NCBI GenBank assembly: GCA_947371775.1
Contig: CANBQX010000002.1
Span: 1 to 42,063 of the forward strand
Direction of reading: 5' to 3'
DNA: 42,063 nucleotides
Source of the DNA: Comamonadaceae bacterium
Lineage (GTDB): Bacteria > Pseudomonadota > Gammaproteobacteria > Burkholderiales > Burkholderiaceae_C
Shown: piece by piece, positions 16,389 through 24,353 of the stretch
How the letters are laid out: every line of letters begins with the position of its first letter
Position numbering within the stretch: the stretch's first letter is position 1
Program-made: the position numbers and the translations under genes
The notes under the pieces: generated by a model
Database searches by the model: none
Told to the model about the DNA's origin: nothing
Seen by the model: the letters and a program-made list of their open reading frames with translations, nothing else

Positions 16389-17480
16389 GTGAAAGCCATC
16401 AAAGCAAGCCCGAGCAAGGCAAAGGCGAGCCCCATTGCGAAGCCAAAGGCCAAAGCGACCCCGCTTGCAGCCACGCCAAGCAAAGCCAAACCTGCTGTCA
16501 AAGCGCCTGTGAAAGCCGCACCCAAACCCGCGCCTGCGGCAAAGAAGCCCGCTGCGACAGTGGCCAAAACACCCGCTAAAACACCGGCCAAGTCGCCGGC
16601 CAAAGCACCCGTAAAGGCAAGCGCAAAAGCCGCTACCAAGGCGTCGCCGACCAAGGCCACCATCCCTGCCAAGACAAAGCCCAGCCCGGTCGCAAGCAAA
16701 CCTGCCGTGGCCAAGAAAGTGACTGCGTCACCCGCTGCGGTGAAAAAAGTACCAAGCAAAGCAACTCCTGCCATGGCGCCTGCCGCCGTGGTCGAATCCC
16801 CAACCAAAGCCCCTGTGAATTCATCTCCTTCCAAAGCCGTCGCCCCCGTTCCTGCACCAGTCGCAGCAAGCACCGTTCCCGTGAAGTCAGGCCGCCCTTC
16901 GTCGCGTCTGGCGATGTTGACCGTGCCGTCGATGGCGCAGTCCGTGGCATCCACTGCGGCCAAGGCCAGCTTCAACCCGTCGAGCCAAGCCGTTTTTGCG
17001 CCCCCGGTGATTCCGGCCATCGTGAAAAAAGACAGCAAACTGGCCAACAATTGGAAAACCACGCCAGTGGAGCGCCTCACAGATGCTGAGTTACTCGCCA
17101 TGCCGGACTCGGAGTACATGAACGAGGTGCAAATGGCAGCGTTCAGACTCAAGCTCAACGTACTCAAACGCGACATTTTGAGCAGCGCCGGCGAGACCAC
17201 AGAGCACTTGCGTGAGGACACCTCGGTGGTTCCTGACCCCGCTGACCGGGCCACCATTGAAGAAGAGCACGCCCTGGAGTTGCGCACCCGCGACCGCGAA
17301 CGCAAGCTGCTGAAAAAGATCGAACAGTCGATTGCCCGCATCGACGCGGGGGACTACGGCTATTGTGATGAGACAGGCGAAGCCATTGGCGTGGGCCGCT
17401 TGCTCGCACGTCCGACCGCTACGCTGTCGCTGGAAGCCCAGCAGCGCCGGGAACTCAAGCAAAAAATGTTTGGTGACTAA
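16389..17480 (+). CDS. dksA: DksA, RNA polymerase-binding transcription factor with a long Lys/Ala/Pro-rich N-terminal extension
   Basis: DksA binds the RNA polymerase secondary channel and, with ppGpp, tunes rRNA and amino-acid promoters. From the GTG at 16389 the product is 363 residues. Residues 1 to about 160 are low-complexity Lys/Ala/Pro repeats (PAKTPAKSPAKAP-like), resembling histone H1-like bacterial tails; the DksA core is about 223-363. The coiled-coil tip DPADRA (283-288) fits the DxxDxA motif that acts at the polymerase catalytic centre. The zinc-finger positions read C326, T329, S347 and A350, so only one of four zinc cysteines remains. The C-terminal RPTATLSLEAQ segment is otherwise normal. 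A longer form from the ATG at 16239 cannot be excluded. Confidence 0.92.
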   Translation: MKAIKASPSKAKASPIAKPKAKATPLAATPSKAKPAVKAPVKAAPKPAPAAKKPAATVAKTPAKTPAKSPAKAPVKASAKAATKASPTKATIPAKTKPSPVASKPAVAKKVTASPAAVKKVPSKATPAMAPAAVVESPTKAPVNSSPSKAVAPVPAPVAASTVPVKSGRPSSRLAMLTVPSMAQSVASTAAKASFNPSSQAVFAPPVIPAIVKKDSKLANNWKTTPVERLTDAELLAMPDSEYMNEVQMAAFRLKLNVLKRDILSSAGETTEHLREDTSVVPDPADRATIEEEHALELRTRDRERKLLKKIEQSIARIDAGDYGYCDETGEAIGVGRLLARPTATLSLEAQQRRELKQKMFGD

Positions 17481-17501
17481 AAAGCGAAAGCGCGGCACAC
17501 C

Positions 17502-19079
17502 ATGAGCGAAACCCCGTCATCACCTGCGAGTGTTGCCCCGAGGGAATCGCCGAGCGCTGGTGCCGATGCACTTACCCAATCCGCTCGCACCGAGTGGATG
17601 CGCCAAGTCAACCATGTGCGCAAGCAGGAGTTTGCCTATCTGCGCAGCGTACAAAAGCGCCAGGCCGGCGAGGTCTCAGAGCCCACGCTGGCCGGCCTTC
17701 CCACCCGCGCGCAACGCACGGGAACGGTGCGAGGCGATACGCTGAAGAAAATCGACGAGATTGAGGCCCAGCTGGACTCACTGTGGGTCTCCAGTCGCGG
17801 TAAGCCGTCCGATTCCAATTTCGGTGCAAGCGCATTGGTTGCAGGTGCAAACACCGAGTTTTCCACGTCCGTACTGGCGGCACCAGGCGTGCTGACCCAA
17901 ATGATGCACCACAGCGAAATGCCAGCCTCGGCATTGCTGGTGCAAAGCCTGGACGCGCATGCCGCCAAATCGGCATTGGCCGCCACCAGTGGCGAGCTCA
18001 GTGAACGGGCGGCCATTCGGTTTGCACCCAGGGGCGCTACGACCGGTGCAGAGCTGCCCGATGAGGTCTTGGCCAAAGCGGCTGAGCTATTTGCACAGGC
18101 CCAGTATGAGCTGGCGGAACAGCATTTGACGCGATCCCTGCGGGGCAATGAGATGCGATCTGAGCATGCGTTGCGCCGCTTGCTGGCCTTGCTCGATATT
18201 TACCGCGCAACAGGTAACCAAGCGCAGTTTGACTGGTCCGTGCTGGAGTATTTTGATTTTTGGGATGGACACACCCCCCAGTGGCGGCGCCACTCCAGTA
18301 CCAAGGCAGAACCTTTTGCCTCGCGCGACACGCTGGAAATACCCAAACGCCTGGAAAAACCGAATCAACCCACTGGTACGCGCTTTTGGCGCTGTCCCAG
18401 CGTGCTCAACCGCGTGGTTGCGCAGGAGCTCCAAACCCATTGGTCGCAAGGCGGGAACTGCACCATCGACTGGACGTCCTTGAGCACGATTGAGGCAGAC
18501 GCTGCAGTCCAGCTGACGGCGGTGTTCAAAGCGGAGCAGGCTTCGCCTGCGCAGCTGATGTTTATTGATACACCCAACCTGCTGTATGTCTTGGAGCAGG
18601 CAACGCCCATCGGCAGCCCGAAGATAAATCGCCATCTTTGGCAGCTGCGCTTTTGCCTGCTGGCCCTCATGGGCATGCGCGCTGCTTTCGACGCAGCCTG
18701 TACCGATTTTTGTCTGACCTACATTGAGCCTGCGCCTCTTTGGCGCCCAAGCACCGTTCACTTTATCGGTGATGCTTTGGCCACCACACCGGTGATGCCG
18801 GAGCCCCCGGGCAACTCGCCTTGGTACTTGCATGGCCACGTACTCGGGGAAACGGGTCTGGGATTGGCGGAACCCACGCCTGGCCCATTGCAGGTGGACT
18901 GCGCCACGCTGGTGAGGATGGACACCTCGGCCACAGCGCTCTTGCTGCGGTGGCTGCGAAAGGCGGCTGCGCGCAGCTCCGAGGTGCATTTCAATGACGT
19001 CGGCCTGCTGCTTGGTGCCGCTTGGCATGCCGCTGGTGTCGAGGCCCTTGCGCACGTGCATTTGCGCGATGCGCCTTGA
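17502..19079 (+). CDS. 525-residue protein with two STAS-like segments, function unknown
   Basis: I do not recognise a characterised homologue. The N-terminus (1-30) is Ser/Pro/Ala-rich and a basic helical stretch follows (RTEWMRQVNHVRKQEFAYLR). Residues about 188-250 look like a FimV/TPR-type helical repeat (EHALRRLLALLDIYRATGNQ). Two later segments resemble STAS (anti-anti-sigma-like) domains. One is around 318-370 (CTIDWTSLSTIEADAAVQL); the other is 463-522 (LQVDCATLVRMDTSATALLL, then SEVHFNDVGLLLGAAWHAAG), the better match. No signal peptide is seen, so it is probably cytoplasmic. It starts 21 bp after dksA and is probably co-transcribed with it. The last gene before the dcw operator, it could be a phosphorylation-independent scaffold or regulator; that is speculation. 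Confidence 0.7.
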   Translation: MSETPSSPASVAPRESPSAGADALTQSARTEWMRQVNHVRKQEFAYLRSVQKRQAGEVSEPTLAGLPTRAQRTGTVRGDTLKKIDEIEAQLDSLWVSSRGKPSDSNFGASALVAGANTEFSTSVLAAPGVLTQMMHHSEMPASALLVQSLDAHAAKSALAATSGELSERAAIRFAPRGATTGAELPDEVLAKAAELFAQAQYELAEQHLTRSLRGNEMRSEHALRRLLALLDIYRATGNQAQFDWSVLEYFDFWDGHTPQWRRHSSTKAEPFASRDTLEIPKRLEKPNQPTGTRFWRCPSVLNRVVAQELQTHWSQGGNCTIDWTSLSTIEADAAVQLTAVFKAEQASPAQLMFIDTPNLLYVLEQATPIGSPKINRHLWQLRFCLLALMGMRAAFDAACTDFCLTYIEPAPLWRPSTVHFIGDALATTPVMPEPPGNSPWYLHGHVLGETGLGLAEPTPGPLQVDCATLVRMDTSATALLLRWLRKAAARSSEVHFNDVGLLLGAAWHAAGVEALAHVHLRDAP

Positions 19080-19392
19080 CGGATTCACCCCGGCTTTTTT
19101 GTCAGCACTGTCAGCCCGTTTCGCGTTGGTAGCCCGACGTCGCAGACGGGACGCCGGCATCTATTCAAGCAACACTTTCACTAGAAAGCCTAAGTGCTTA
19201 ATCTAGAACATATTTTTCCCTTTTTTAAGTTCAAAAAACGCGTCTAAGTCTTTGATTTCATTGGAAAAAGATTGTGGCAACCCGTCCCTAAACACCAAAT
19301 TTGCTGGTAAAGTGCAAAAAAGTGCAATTTAGTGGTAAATCTGGCAGCGCATGGCTGCAAAACCACGCGTGTTGGAAAAGAGGGTTGTTGTG
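19080..19392 (+). other. Intergenic region before the dcw cluster
   Basis: About 310 bp without a credible gene. The first 120 bp are GC-rich. From about 19180 the sequence becomes markedly AT-rich (runs of T and A around 19205-19235 and 19261-19270), as expected for a promoter zone. It ends in three AGTG-centred 10-bp repeats. I see no convincing intrinsic terminator for the upstream gene: the CCCG/CGGG pair near 19132-19149 has no T-run. Confidence 0.6.
19309..19338 (+). promoter_or_regulatory. MraZ operator: three 10-bp-spaced AGTG repeats
   Basis: AAAGTG at 19309, AAAGTG at 19319 and TTAGTG at 19329 recur with an exact 10-bp period, i.e. on one face of the helix. A weaker half-repeat (CTGGTAAA) precedes them. 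This matches known MraZ boxes (TGGGA with N5 in E. coli; AAAGTG with short spacers in mollicutes), so autorepression of the dcw operon by MraZ is the natural reading. The last repeat ends 54 bp before the mraZ GTG. The promoter itself was not resolved with confidence. Confidence 0.72.
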
Positions 19393-19821
19393 GTGTTTCA
19401 AGGTGCTTCGTCGCTCACGTTAGACGCAAAGGGAAGGCTTTCTGTGCCGACCCGGCACCGTGACGTCATCAGCGCCGTTGCCGCGGGCTTGCTGACAGTG
19501 ACCAAACACCCCCATGGTTGCCTGATGGTCTTTCCCCGCCCCGAGTGGGATTTGTTTCGTGACCGCATTGCCGCTTTGCCTATGTCTGCCCAGTGGTGGA
19601 AACGCATCTTCTTGGGCAATGCCATGGACGTGGAGCTGGACGGCACCGGGCGCATCCTGATCTCCCCCGAACTGCGCACCGCGGCAGGCATCAGCAAAGA
19701 CGCTGTGCTCCTGGGCATGGGCAACCACTTTGAACTCTGGGACAAAGCCACCTACGAAGCCCAGGAAGCCCAAGCCATGCAAGGGCAAATGCCCGACGTA
19801 TTCAAAGATTTCTCGTTCTGA
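19393..19821 (+). CDS. mraZ: MraZ, transcriptional regulator of the division and cell-wall cluster
   Basis: MraZ is a ring-forming AbrB-fold DNA-binding protein that represses its own operon. I choose the GTG at 19393, which gives VFQGASSLTLDAKGR at the N-terminus, exactly where family members start, and 142 residues. The in-frame ATG at 19351 would add 14 residues unlike the family. Two MraZ/AbrB repeats are visible: the first with LDAKGRLSVPTRHRD, the second with LDGTGRILISPELR. AGAGGG at 19379-19384 is a possible ribosome-binding site. The operator repeats lie just upstream. rsmH starts 8 bp after its stop. Confidence 0.96.
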   Translation: MFQGASSLTLDAKGRLSVPTRHRDVISAVAAGLLTVTKHPHGCLMVFPRPEWDLFRDRIAALPMSAQWWKRIFLGNAMDVELDGTGRILISPELRTAAGISKDAVLLGMGNHFELWDKATYEAQEAQAMQGQMPDVFKDFSF

Positions 19822-19829
19822 GCGCTTCC

Positions 19830-20783
19830 GTGACCGCACCTCTCGCGCACACCACCGTCTTGCTGCAAGAAGCGGTGGATGCGCTCTTCGATAAGCCAAC
19901 AGAAAGCGCCAACCCGCCCGAAGACGGCGTTTACGTAGACGCCACCTTTGGCCGCGGCGGCCACTCGCGCAGCATCTTGTCACGCCTCTCGAGCCAAGGG
20001 CGTTTGATCGCCTTTGACCGGGACCCCGAAGCCATCGCTCGCGCTGACGACATGGTGGATCTGCGCTTTTCGATCCGACACGCGCCCTTTTCACAGCTCG
20101 GCGAGCTGCCAAACGCGAGCGTGGCCGGCATATTGATGGACTTGGGCGTGAGTTCACCCCAAATCGACAGCCCTGAGCGCGGTTTTAGCTTTCGCTTCGA
20201 AGGTCCGCTGGACATGCGCATGGACACCACGCGCGGCATCAGCGTCGCGCAATGGCTGGCCGATGCAGACCTGGAACACATTACGGAGGTGATACGTGAC
20301 TACGGCGAAGAACGGTTTGCTAGCGGTATTGCAAAGGCGATTGTTGCGCGCCGACAAGAGCACGGACCTCTTGCCACCACCACCGAACTGGCCCAACTCG
20401 TGGCTGACACGGTCAAAACCCGCGAGCCGGGCCAGAACCCTGCAACGCGCACATTTCAGGCTTTTCGGATTTTCATCAATGCCGAGCTTGAAGAGCTACA
20501 ACAGGCGTTAGACGCGGCCTTGGCCGTGCTGCAACCGGGTGGACGCCTGGTGGTGATCAGCTTCCATTCCCTGGAAGACCGCATCGTCAAGCAATTCATT
20601 GCCCAACACTCCAAGGATGTCTACGACCGCCGCACGCCCTTTGCAGCGCCCAAACCCATGCACCTGCGCGCTGTGGGGCGCAGCCGTGCCAGCGCCGCCG
20701 AAGTGGCTGCCAACCCCCGCGCACGCAGCGCCATCATGCGCATGGCGGTTCGCAGCGCCACCGCCTTGGGTGCACGCGCATGA
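19830..20783 (+). CDS. rsmH: 16S rRNA (cytosine-1402 N4)-methyltransferase RsmH
   Basis: RsmH (MraW) methylates C1402 of 16S rRNA using S-adenosylmethionine, fine-tuning the ribosomal P site. The 317-residue protein begins at a GTG 8 bp after mraZ, and the N-terminal HTTVLLQEAVDAL is where the family begins. Motifs are VDATFGRGGHSRSIL (cofactor-binding), AFDRDPEA, LMDLGVSSPQID, and FQAFRIFINAEL toward the end. Its stop overlaps the ftsL start as ATGA. A short insertion after the first strand (DKPTESANPPEDG) is consistent with Burkholderiales members. The product of metK in this window supplies its cofactor. Confidence 0.97.
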   Translation: MTAPLAHTTVLLQEAVDALFDKPTESANPPEDGVYVDATFGRGGHSRSILSRLSSQGRLIAFDRDPEAIARADDMVDLRFSIRHAPFSQLGELPNASVAGILMDLGVSSPQIDSPERGFSFRFEGPLDMRMDTTRGISVAQWLADADLEHITEVIRDYGEERFASGIAKAIVARRQEHGPLATTTELAQLVADTVKTREPGQNPATRTFQAFRIFINAELEELQQALDAALAVLQPGGRLVVISFHSLEDRIVKQFIAQHSKDVYDRRTPFAAPKPMHLRAVGRSRASAAEVAANPRARSAIMRMAVRSATALGARA

Positions 20784-21064
20784 CCCGCTTCAATGTTGCA
20801 CTCGTGCTGGCAACGCTGGCCAGTGCCATGTACCTGGTCGGTGTCCAGTATGAATCGCGCCGCTTGTTTACCGAGTTGGAAAAAGCGCACCGCGAAGCCC
20901 GCAACCTGAACACCGACTTTGAACGCCTGCAAGTGGAAAAGCGCAGCCAGGCGACACCGGCTCGGGTGGAGCGTGTGGCCCACGACAAACTGCAAATGCG
21001 CCAGGTCAGCCCGGGCATTACTTTGTACCTGGGCAAGGGCGAAAGCCCCGAGAAGCAGCCATGA
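20780..21064 (+). CDS. ftsL: Cell division protein FtsL
   Basis: FtsL is a bitopic inner-membrane protein that, with FtsB and FtsQ, activates septal peptidoglycan synthesis by FtsW and FtsI. The 94 residues are a very short cytoplasmic tail, one membrane helix (about 4-22, FNVALVLATLASAMYLVGV) and a periplasmic coiled coil (ESRRLFTELEKAHREARNLN) followed by RVERVAHDKLQMR. Size and topology are typical. Sequence identity in the family is low, so position between rsmH and ftsI is strong support. Both ends overlap neighbours as ATGA. Confidence 0.95.
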   Translation: MTRFNVALVLATLASAMYLVGVQYESRRLFTELEKAHREARNLNTDFERLQVEKRSQATPARVERVAHDKLQMRQVSPGITLYLGKGESPEKQP

Positions 21065-22803
21065 GCCGCAGCATCCAGTACACCGCCAGCCCCTTGCTGA
21101 CCAGCCGCACGCCGGTGTGGCGCAGCAAATTCATCGTTGGCGCCTTGGCGCTGGGCTTTGCGGCTCTGGGTGCGCGCGCGGCCTACATCCAGGTGTTCAA
21201 CAACGACTTCTTCCAGCACCAAGGCGAGGTGCGCTACAACCGCACGCTGGAGTTGCCCGCCAACCGCGGGCGTATCTTGGATCGCAATGGGCTGATACTG
21301 GCCTCCAGCGTTCCTGCGCCCAGCATCTGGGCGATCCCAGAAGACGTGTCGCTGGAGCCGGGCGAACGCAAGCAACTCGCCAAGCTCCTGGGCATTGCCG
21401 AGGCGGATCTCGCCAAAAAGCTGGCCGACGAAGACAAGAGTTTTGTCTGGCTCAAGCGCCAGATCGACCCCGAAGACGCCAAGAAAATTGCCGAGCTCAA
21501 TTTCAAAGGCATTTACCAGCGTACCGAGTACCGCCGCCAGTACCCCGAAGGCGAGGCTGCCGCCCATGTCGTGGGCTTTACCAACGTAGAGGACAACGGC
21601 CAAGAGGGCGTGGAGCTGCTGTTCAATAGCGCGCTCTTGGGGCGCGCAGGCAGCCGCCATGTGATCAAAGACCGCCTGGGGCGCGCAGTCGAGCAAGTGG
21701 GCGAAACCGTGCAGCCGGAGGCGGGCAAAGATGTTCAGCTCAGCATTGACACCAAAGTGCAGTTTTTTGCCTACCAAAAACTGCGCGACGCAGTGCTGGC
21801 CAACCGGGCCCAGGCGGGAAGCATTGTGGTGCTCGATGCGCTCACCGGCGAAGTGCTGGCACTGGCCAACTACCCCAGCTACGACCCGGAAAAACGTGTC
21901 AACCTGAGTGGCGCCCAACTGCGCAACCGGGCACTGACCGACACCTTTGAACCAGGTTCGGTGATGAAACCTTTCACCATCGGTTTGGCCCTGAATACGG
22001 GCCGGGTGAAAACGTCCACGGTGATTGACACCTCGCCCGGCTCGGTCACGATCACCGGCGCCACGATCCGCGATGCCCACCCCCACGGGGCGCTCACGGT
22101 GGAGCAAGTGATTCAGGTTTCGAGCAACGTGGGCACCACCAAAATCGCCATGCAAATGCCCGCCACTGAAATGTGGGAAACGTTTTCTAGTGCGGGTTTC
22201 GGGCAAAAGCCCCAGATTGAATTTCCTGGCGCGGTATCGGGGCGCTTGCGTCCTGGCAAAACCTGGCGTCCCATTGAACAGGCCACGGCCTCCTATGGCT
22301 ACGGTCTGTCGGCGTCTTTGTTTCAAATGGTGCGCTCGTACACCGTGTTTTCGCACGACGGCCAAATCATCCGCGCCACCTTGCTCAAAAACAATGAGCA
22401 ACCTGCAGGCGTACCGGTATTTACCGCCGACACCGCCGCCAAAGTGCGCAAGATGCTGCAAATGGCCGCAGGCCCCGGCGGCACGGGACCCAAAGCACAA
22501 ACCGCCGGCTATTCGGTGGGCGGTAAATCCGGCACCGCCTACAAGCAGGTGGGCAAAGGCTATGGCAGTGACGGCAACCGCAAATACCGCAGCTGGTTTG
22601 TCGGTATGGCACCCATTGACCAGCCTCGCATCGTGGTGGGCGTGATGCTGGACGAACCCAGCGCAGGCAAATACTTTGGCGGCGAAGTGGCCGCACCCGT
22701 GTTCAGCGAAACCGTGCAGCAAACACTGCGGGTCATGGGCGTGCAGCCCGACATCGCTATCCGCCCCCAAGTCGTCGCAACGGGCGTGCAAGAGAGCTTC
22801 TGA
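21061..22803 (+). CDS. ftsI: Septal peptidoglycan transpeptidase FtsI (PBP3)
   Basis: FtsI crosslinks septal peptidoglycan with FtsW at the division site. The 580-residue protein has one N-terminal membrane helix (about 22-42), a dimerisation region with RTEYRRQYPEGEAAAHVVGF, and a C-terminal transpeptidase domain. The active-site motifs are complete: SVMK (S300-K303, nucleophile S300), SSN (354-356) and KSGT (489-492). It starts in an ATGA overlap with ftsL and ends in a TGATG overlap with murE. This is a class B penicillin-binding protein and hence a beta-lactam target. Confidence 0.98.
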   Translation: MSRSIQYTASPLLTSRTPVWRSKFIVGALALGFAALGARAAYIQVFNNDFFQHQGEVRYNRTLELPANRGRILDRNGLILASSVPAPSIWAIPEDVSLEPGERKQLAKLLGIAEADLAKKLADEDKSFVWLKRQIDPEDAKKIAELNFKGIYQRTEYRRQYPEGEAAAHVVGFTNVEDNGQEGVELLFNSALLGRAGSRHVIKDRLGRAVEQVGETVQPEAGKDVQLSIDTKVQFFAYQKLRDAVLANRAQAGSIVVLDALTGEVLALANYPSYDPEKRVNLSGAQLRNRALTDTFEPGSVMKPFTIGLALNTGRVKTSTVIDTSPGSVTITGATIRDAHPHGALTVEQVIQVSSNVGTTKIAMQMPATEMWETFSSAGFGQKPQIEFPGAVSGRLRPGKTWRPIEQATASYGYGLSASLFQMVRSYTVFSHDGQIIRATLLKNNEQPAGVPVFTADTAAKVRKMLQMAAGPGGTGPKAQTAGYSVGGKSGTAYKQVGKGYGSDGNRKYRSWFVGMAPIDQPRIVVGVMLDEPSAGKYFGGEVAAPVFSETVQQTLRVMGVQPDIAIRPQVVATGVQESF

Positions 22804-24353
22804 TGCGCACCGCACTTTCCACACCCGAACACGCTGCGCAGTGGCTGCGCACGCTGGTGCCTGGCACGCTGGGCAGTGACAGCCGCAGCCTGAGCGCCGG
22901 TGATGGTTTTGTCGCCACGCCGGGTGCCATGGTTGACGGACGCCATTACGTCGCCCGGGCTTTGCAGCAAGGAGTGGCCGCCTGCTTGGTCGAGGCCCAG
23001 GACCTGGACGCCTTTGGCTTGGACGATAGCCGCGTGGCCGCCTACCAGGGTTTGAAGGCCGACGCAGGTGCCATTGCCGATGCCTTCTTTGACCACCCCT
23101 CCCACCATCTGAATGTGTTGGCGATCACGGGAACCAATGGCAAGACCTCGTGCGCATGGTGGTTGGCGCAAGCTTTGAGCGCATTGCCTGCCCCGATGAC
23201 CCAAGCCTGTGCCGTGGTTGGCACCTTGGGCGTGGGCCAGCCCCCGCTGCCCAAGGCACCCTCTGCAGCGCAACACCGTGATGCCTTGGCCGCGCTGCGC
23301 TCGACCGGCATGACCACGCCCGATGCGGTTTCGCTGCAAGCCGCATTGAAGCAATATGTGTCGCAAGGACTGCGCGCCTGTGCAATCGAGGCATCATCGA
23401 TTGGCATTGAAGAAGGCCGCTTGAACGGGTTGCGCATTCGGCTTGCCGTGTTCACCAATTTCACCCAGGACCATTTGGACTACCACGGCAGCATGCAAGC
23501 CTACTGGGAGGCCAAGCGCCGCCTTTTCCGTTGGAGTGGCTTGCAAAGCGCGGTGGTCAACATTGACGACGCCCAAGGTGCGACATTGGCCCAGGAACTG
23601 GCGAATGAAAGTCCGGAACTGGACCTTTGGACCACGTCCATGCAAGGCGCCGCTCGACTGCAGGCGCGCAACATCATGCACAGCGCAGGCGGCTTGCGTT
23701 TTGACCTGGTGGAAGAGGGACAAACGTGCACGCTGCAAAGCCAGGTGATTGGCCATTACAACGTCAGCAATCTATTGAACGTCGTGGCCACGCTGCGCGC
23801 ACTCGGCGTGGGCCTGGCTGTGGCGGTACAGACGTGCGAACAACTGCGCCCGGTGCCCGGCCGTTTGGAGTGCCTGGGCGGTGACGACGCCCCCTTGGTC
23901 GTGGTGGACTACGCCCATACGCCCGACGCCCTGGCGCAAACCCTGGACGCCCTGCGCCCGCTCGCGAAGGAGCGCGCGGGCCAACTGTGGTGCGTGTTCG
24001 GCTGCGGAGGCGACCGCGACGCCGCCAAACGCCCTTTGATGGGCGCGATTGCAGCCGCCAAGGCCGACCACACCGTGGTGACCAGCGACAACCCGCGCAG
24101 CGAAAAGCCAGCCAGCATCGTGGCGCAGATTCTGGCGGGCATGGCCGGACAGCCACAGGCCGAAGTCCAGGTGGACCGCAGCAGCGCCATCCAAAGCGCC
24201 ATTGGCCGCGCCGCCAAAGGCGATGTGGTCTTGCTGGCGGGCAAGGGACACGAAGAGACGCAAGAAATCAATGGCGTCAAATCGGTTTTTTCTGACCGCA
24301 CGCATGCGCTCGATGCTCTGGCCAAGCGCAAGGTTTTGGAGGTGCAGGCATGA
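22803..24353 (+). CDS. murE: UDP-MurNAc-L-Ala-D-Glu:meso-diaminopimelate ligase MurE
   Basis: MurE adds meso-diaminopimelate to UDP-MurNAc-dipeptide in the cytoplasm. Of its 516 residues, the N-terminal domain contains SDSRSLSAGDGFVAT (UDP-sugar binding), the central ATPase has ITGTNGKTS (Walker A, 108-116), and the C-terminal domain has DNPR (429-432), the signature of meso-DAP rather than lysine specificity. An FGCGGDRD block precedes it. The TGATG junction with ftsI and ATGA junction with murF imply coupled translation. Its amino-acid substrate is the same meso-DAP that LysA, encoded at the left edge, decarboxylates. Confidence 0.97.
   Translation: MRTALSTPEHAAQWLRTLVPGTLGSDSRSLSAGDGFVATPGAMVDGRHYVARALQQGVAACLVEAQDLDAFGLDDSRVAAYQGLKADAGAIADAFFDHPSHHLNVLAITGTNGKTSCAWWLAQALSALPAPMTQACAVVGTLGVGQPPLPKAPSAAQHRDALAALRSTGMTTPDAVSLQAALKQYVSQGLRACAIEASSIGIEEGRLNGLRIRLAVFTNFTQDHLDYHGSMQAYWEAKRRLFRWSGLQSAVVNIDDAQGATLAQELANESPELDLWTTSMQGAARLQARNIMHSAGGLRFDLVEEGQTCTLQSQVIGHYNVSNLLNVVATLRALGVGLAVAVQTCEQLRPVPGRLECLGGDDAPLVVVDYAHTPDALAQTLDALRPLAKERAGQLWCVFGCGGDRDAAKRPLMGAIAAAKADHTVVTSDNPRSEKPASIVAQILAGMAGQPQAEVQVDRSSAIQSAIGRAAKGDVVLLAGKGHEETQEINGVKSVFSDRTHALDALAKRKVLEVQA

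Noticed and set aside
16423..16860. Tandem repeats in the dksA 5' region as a mobile or CRISPR-like array
   Set aside because: They are codon-level Lys/Ala/Pro repeats within an open reading frame, with no conserved repeat-spacer pattern.
20734..22824. A 696-codon open frame on the minus strand across ftsL and ftsI
   Set aside because: It lies opposite complete, motif-bearing genes and has the His/Gly/Gln-rich composition of an antisense shadow in GC-rich DNA.
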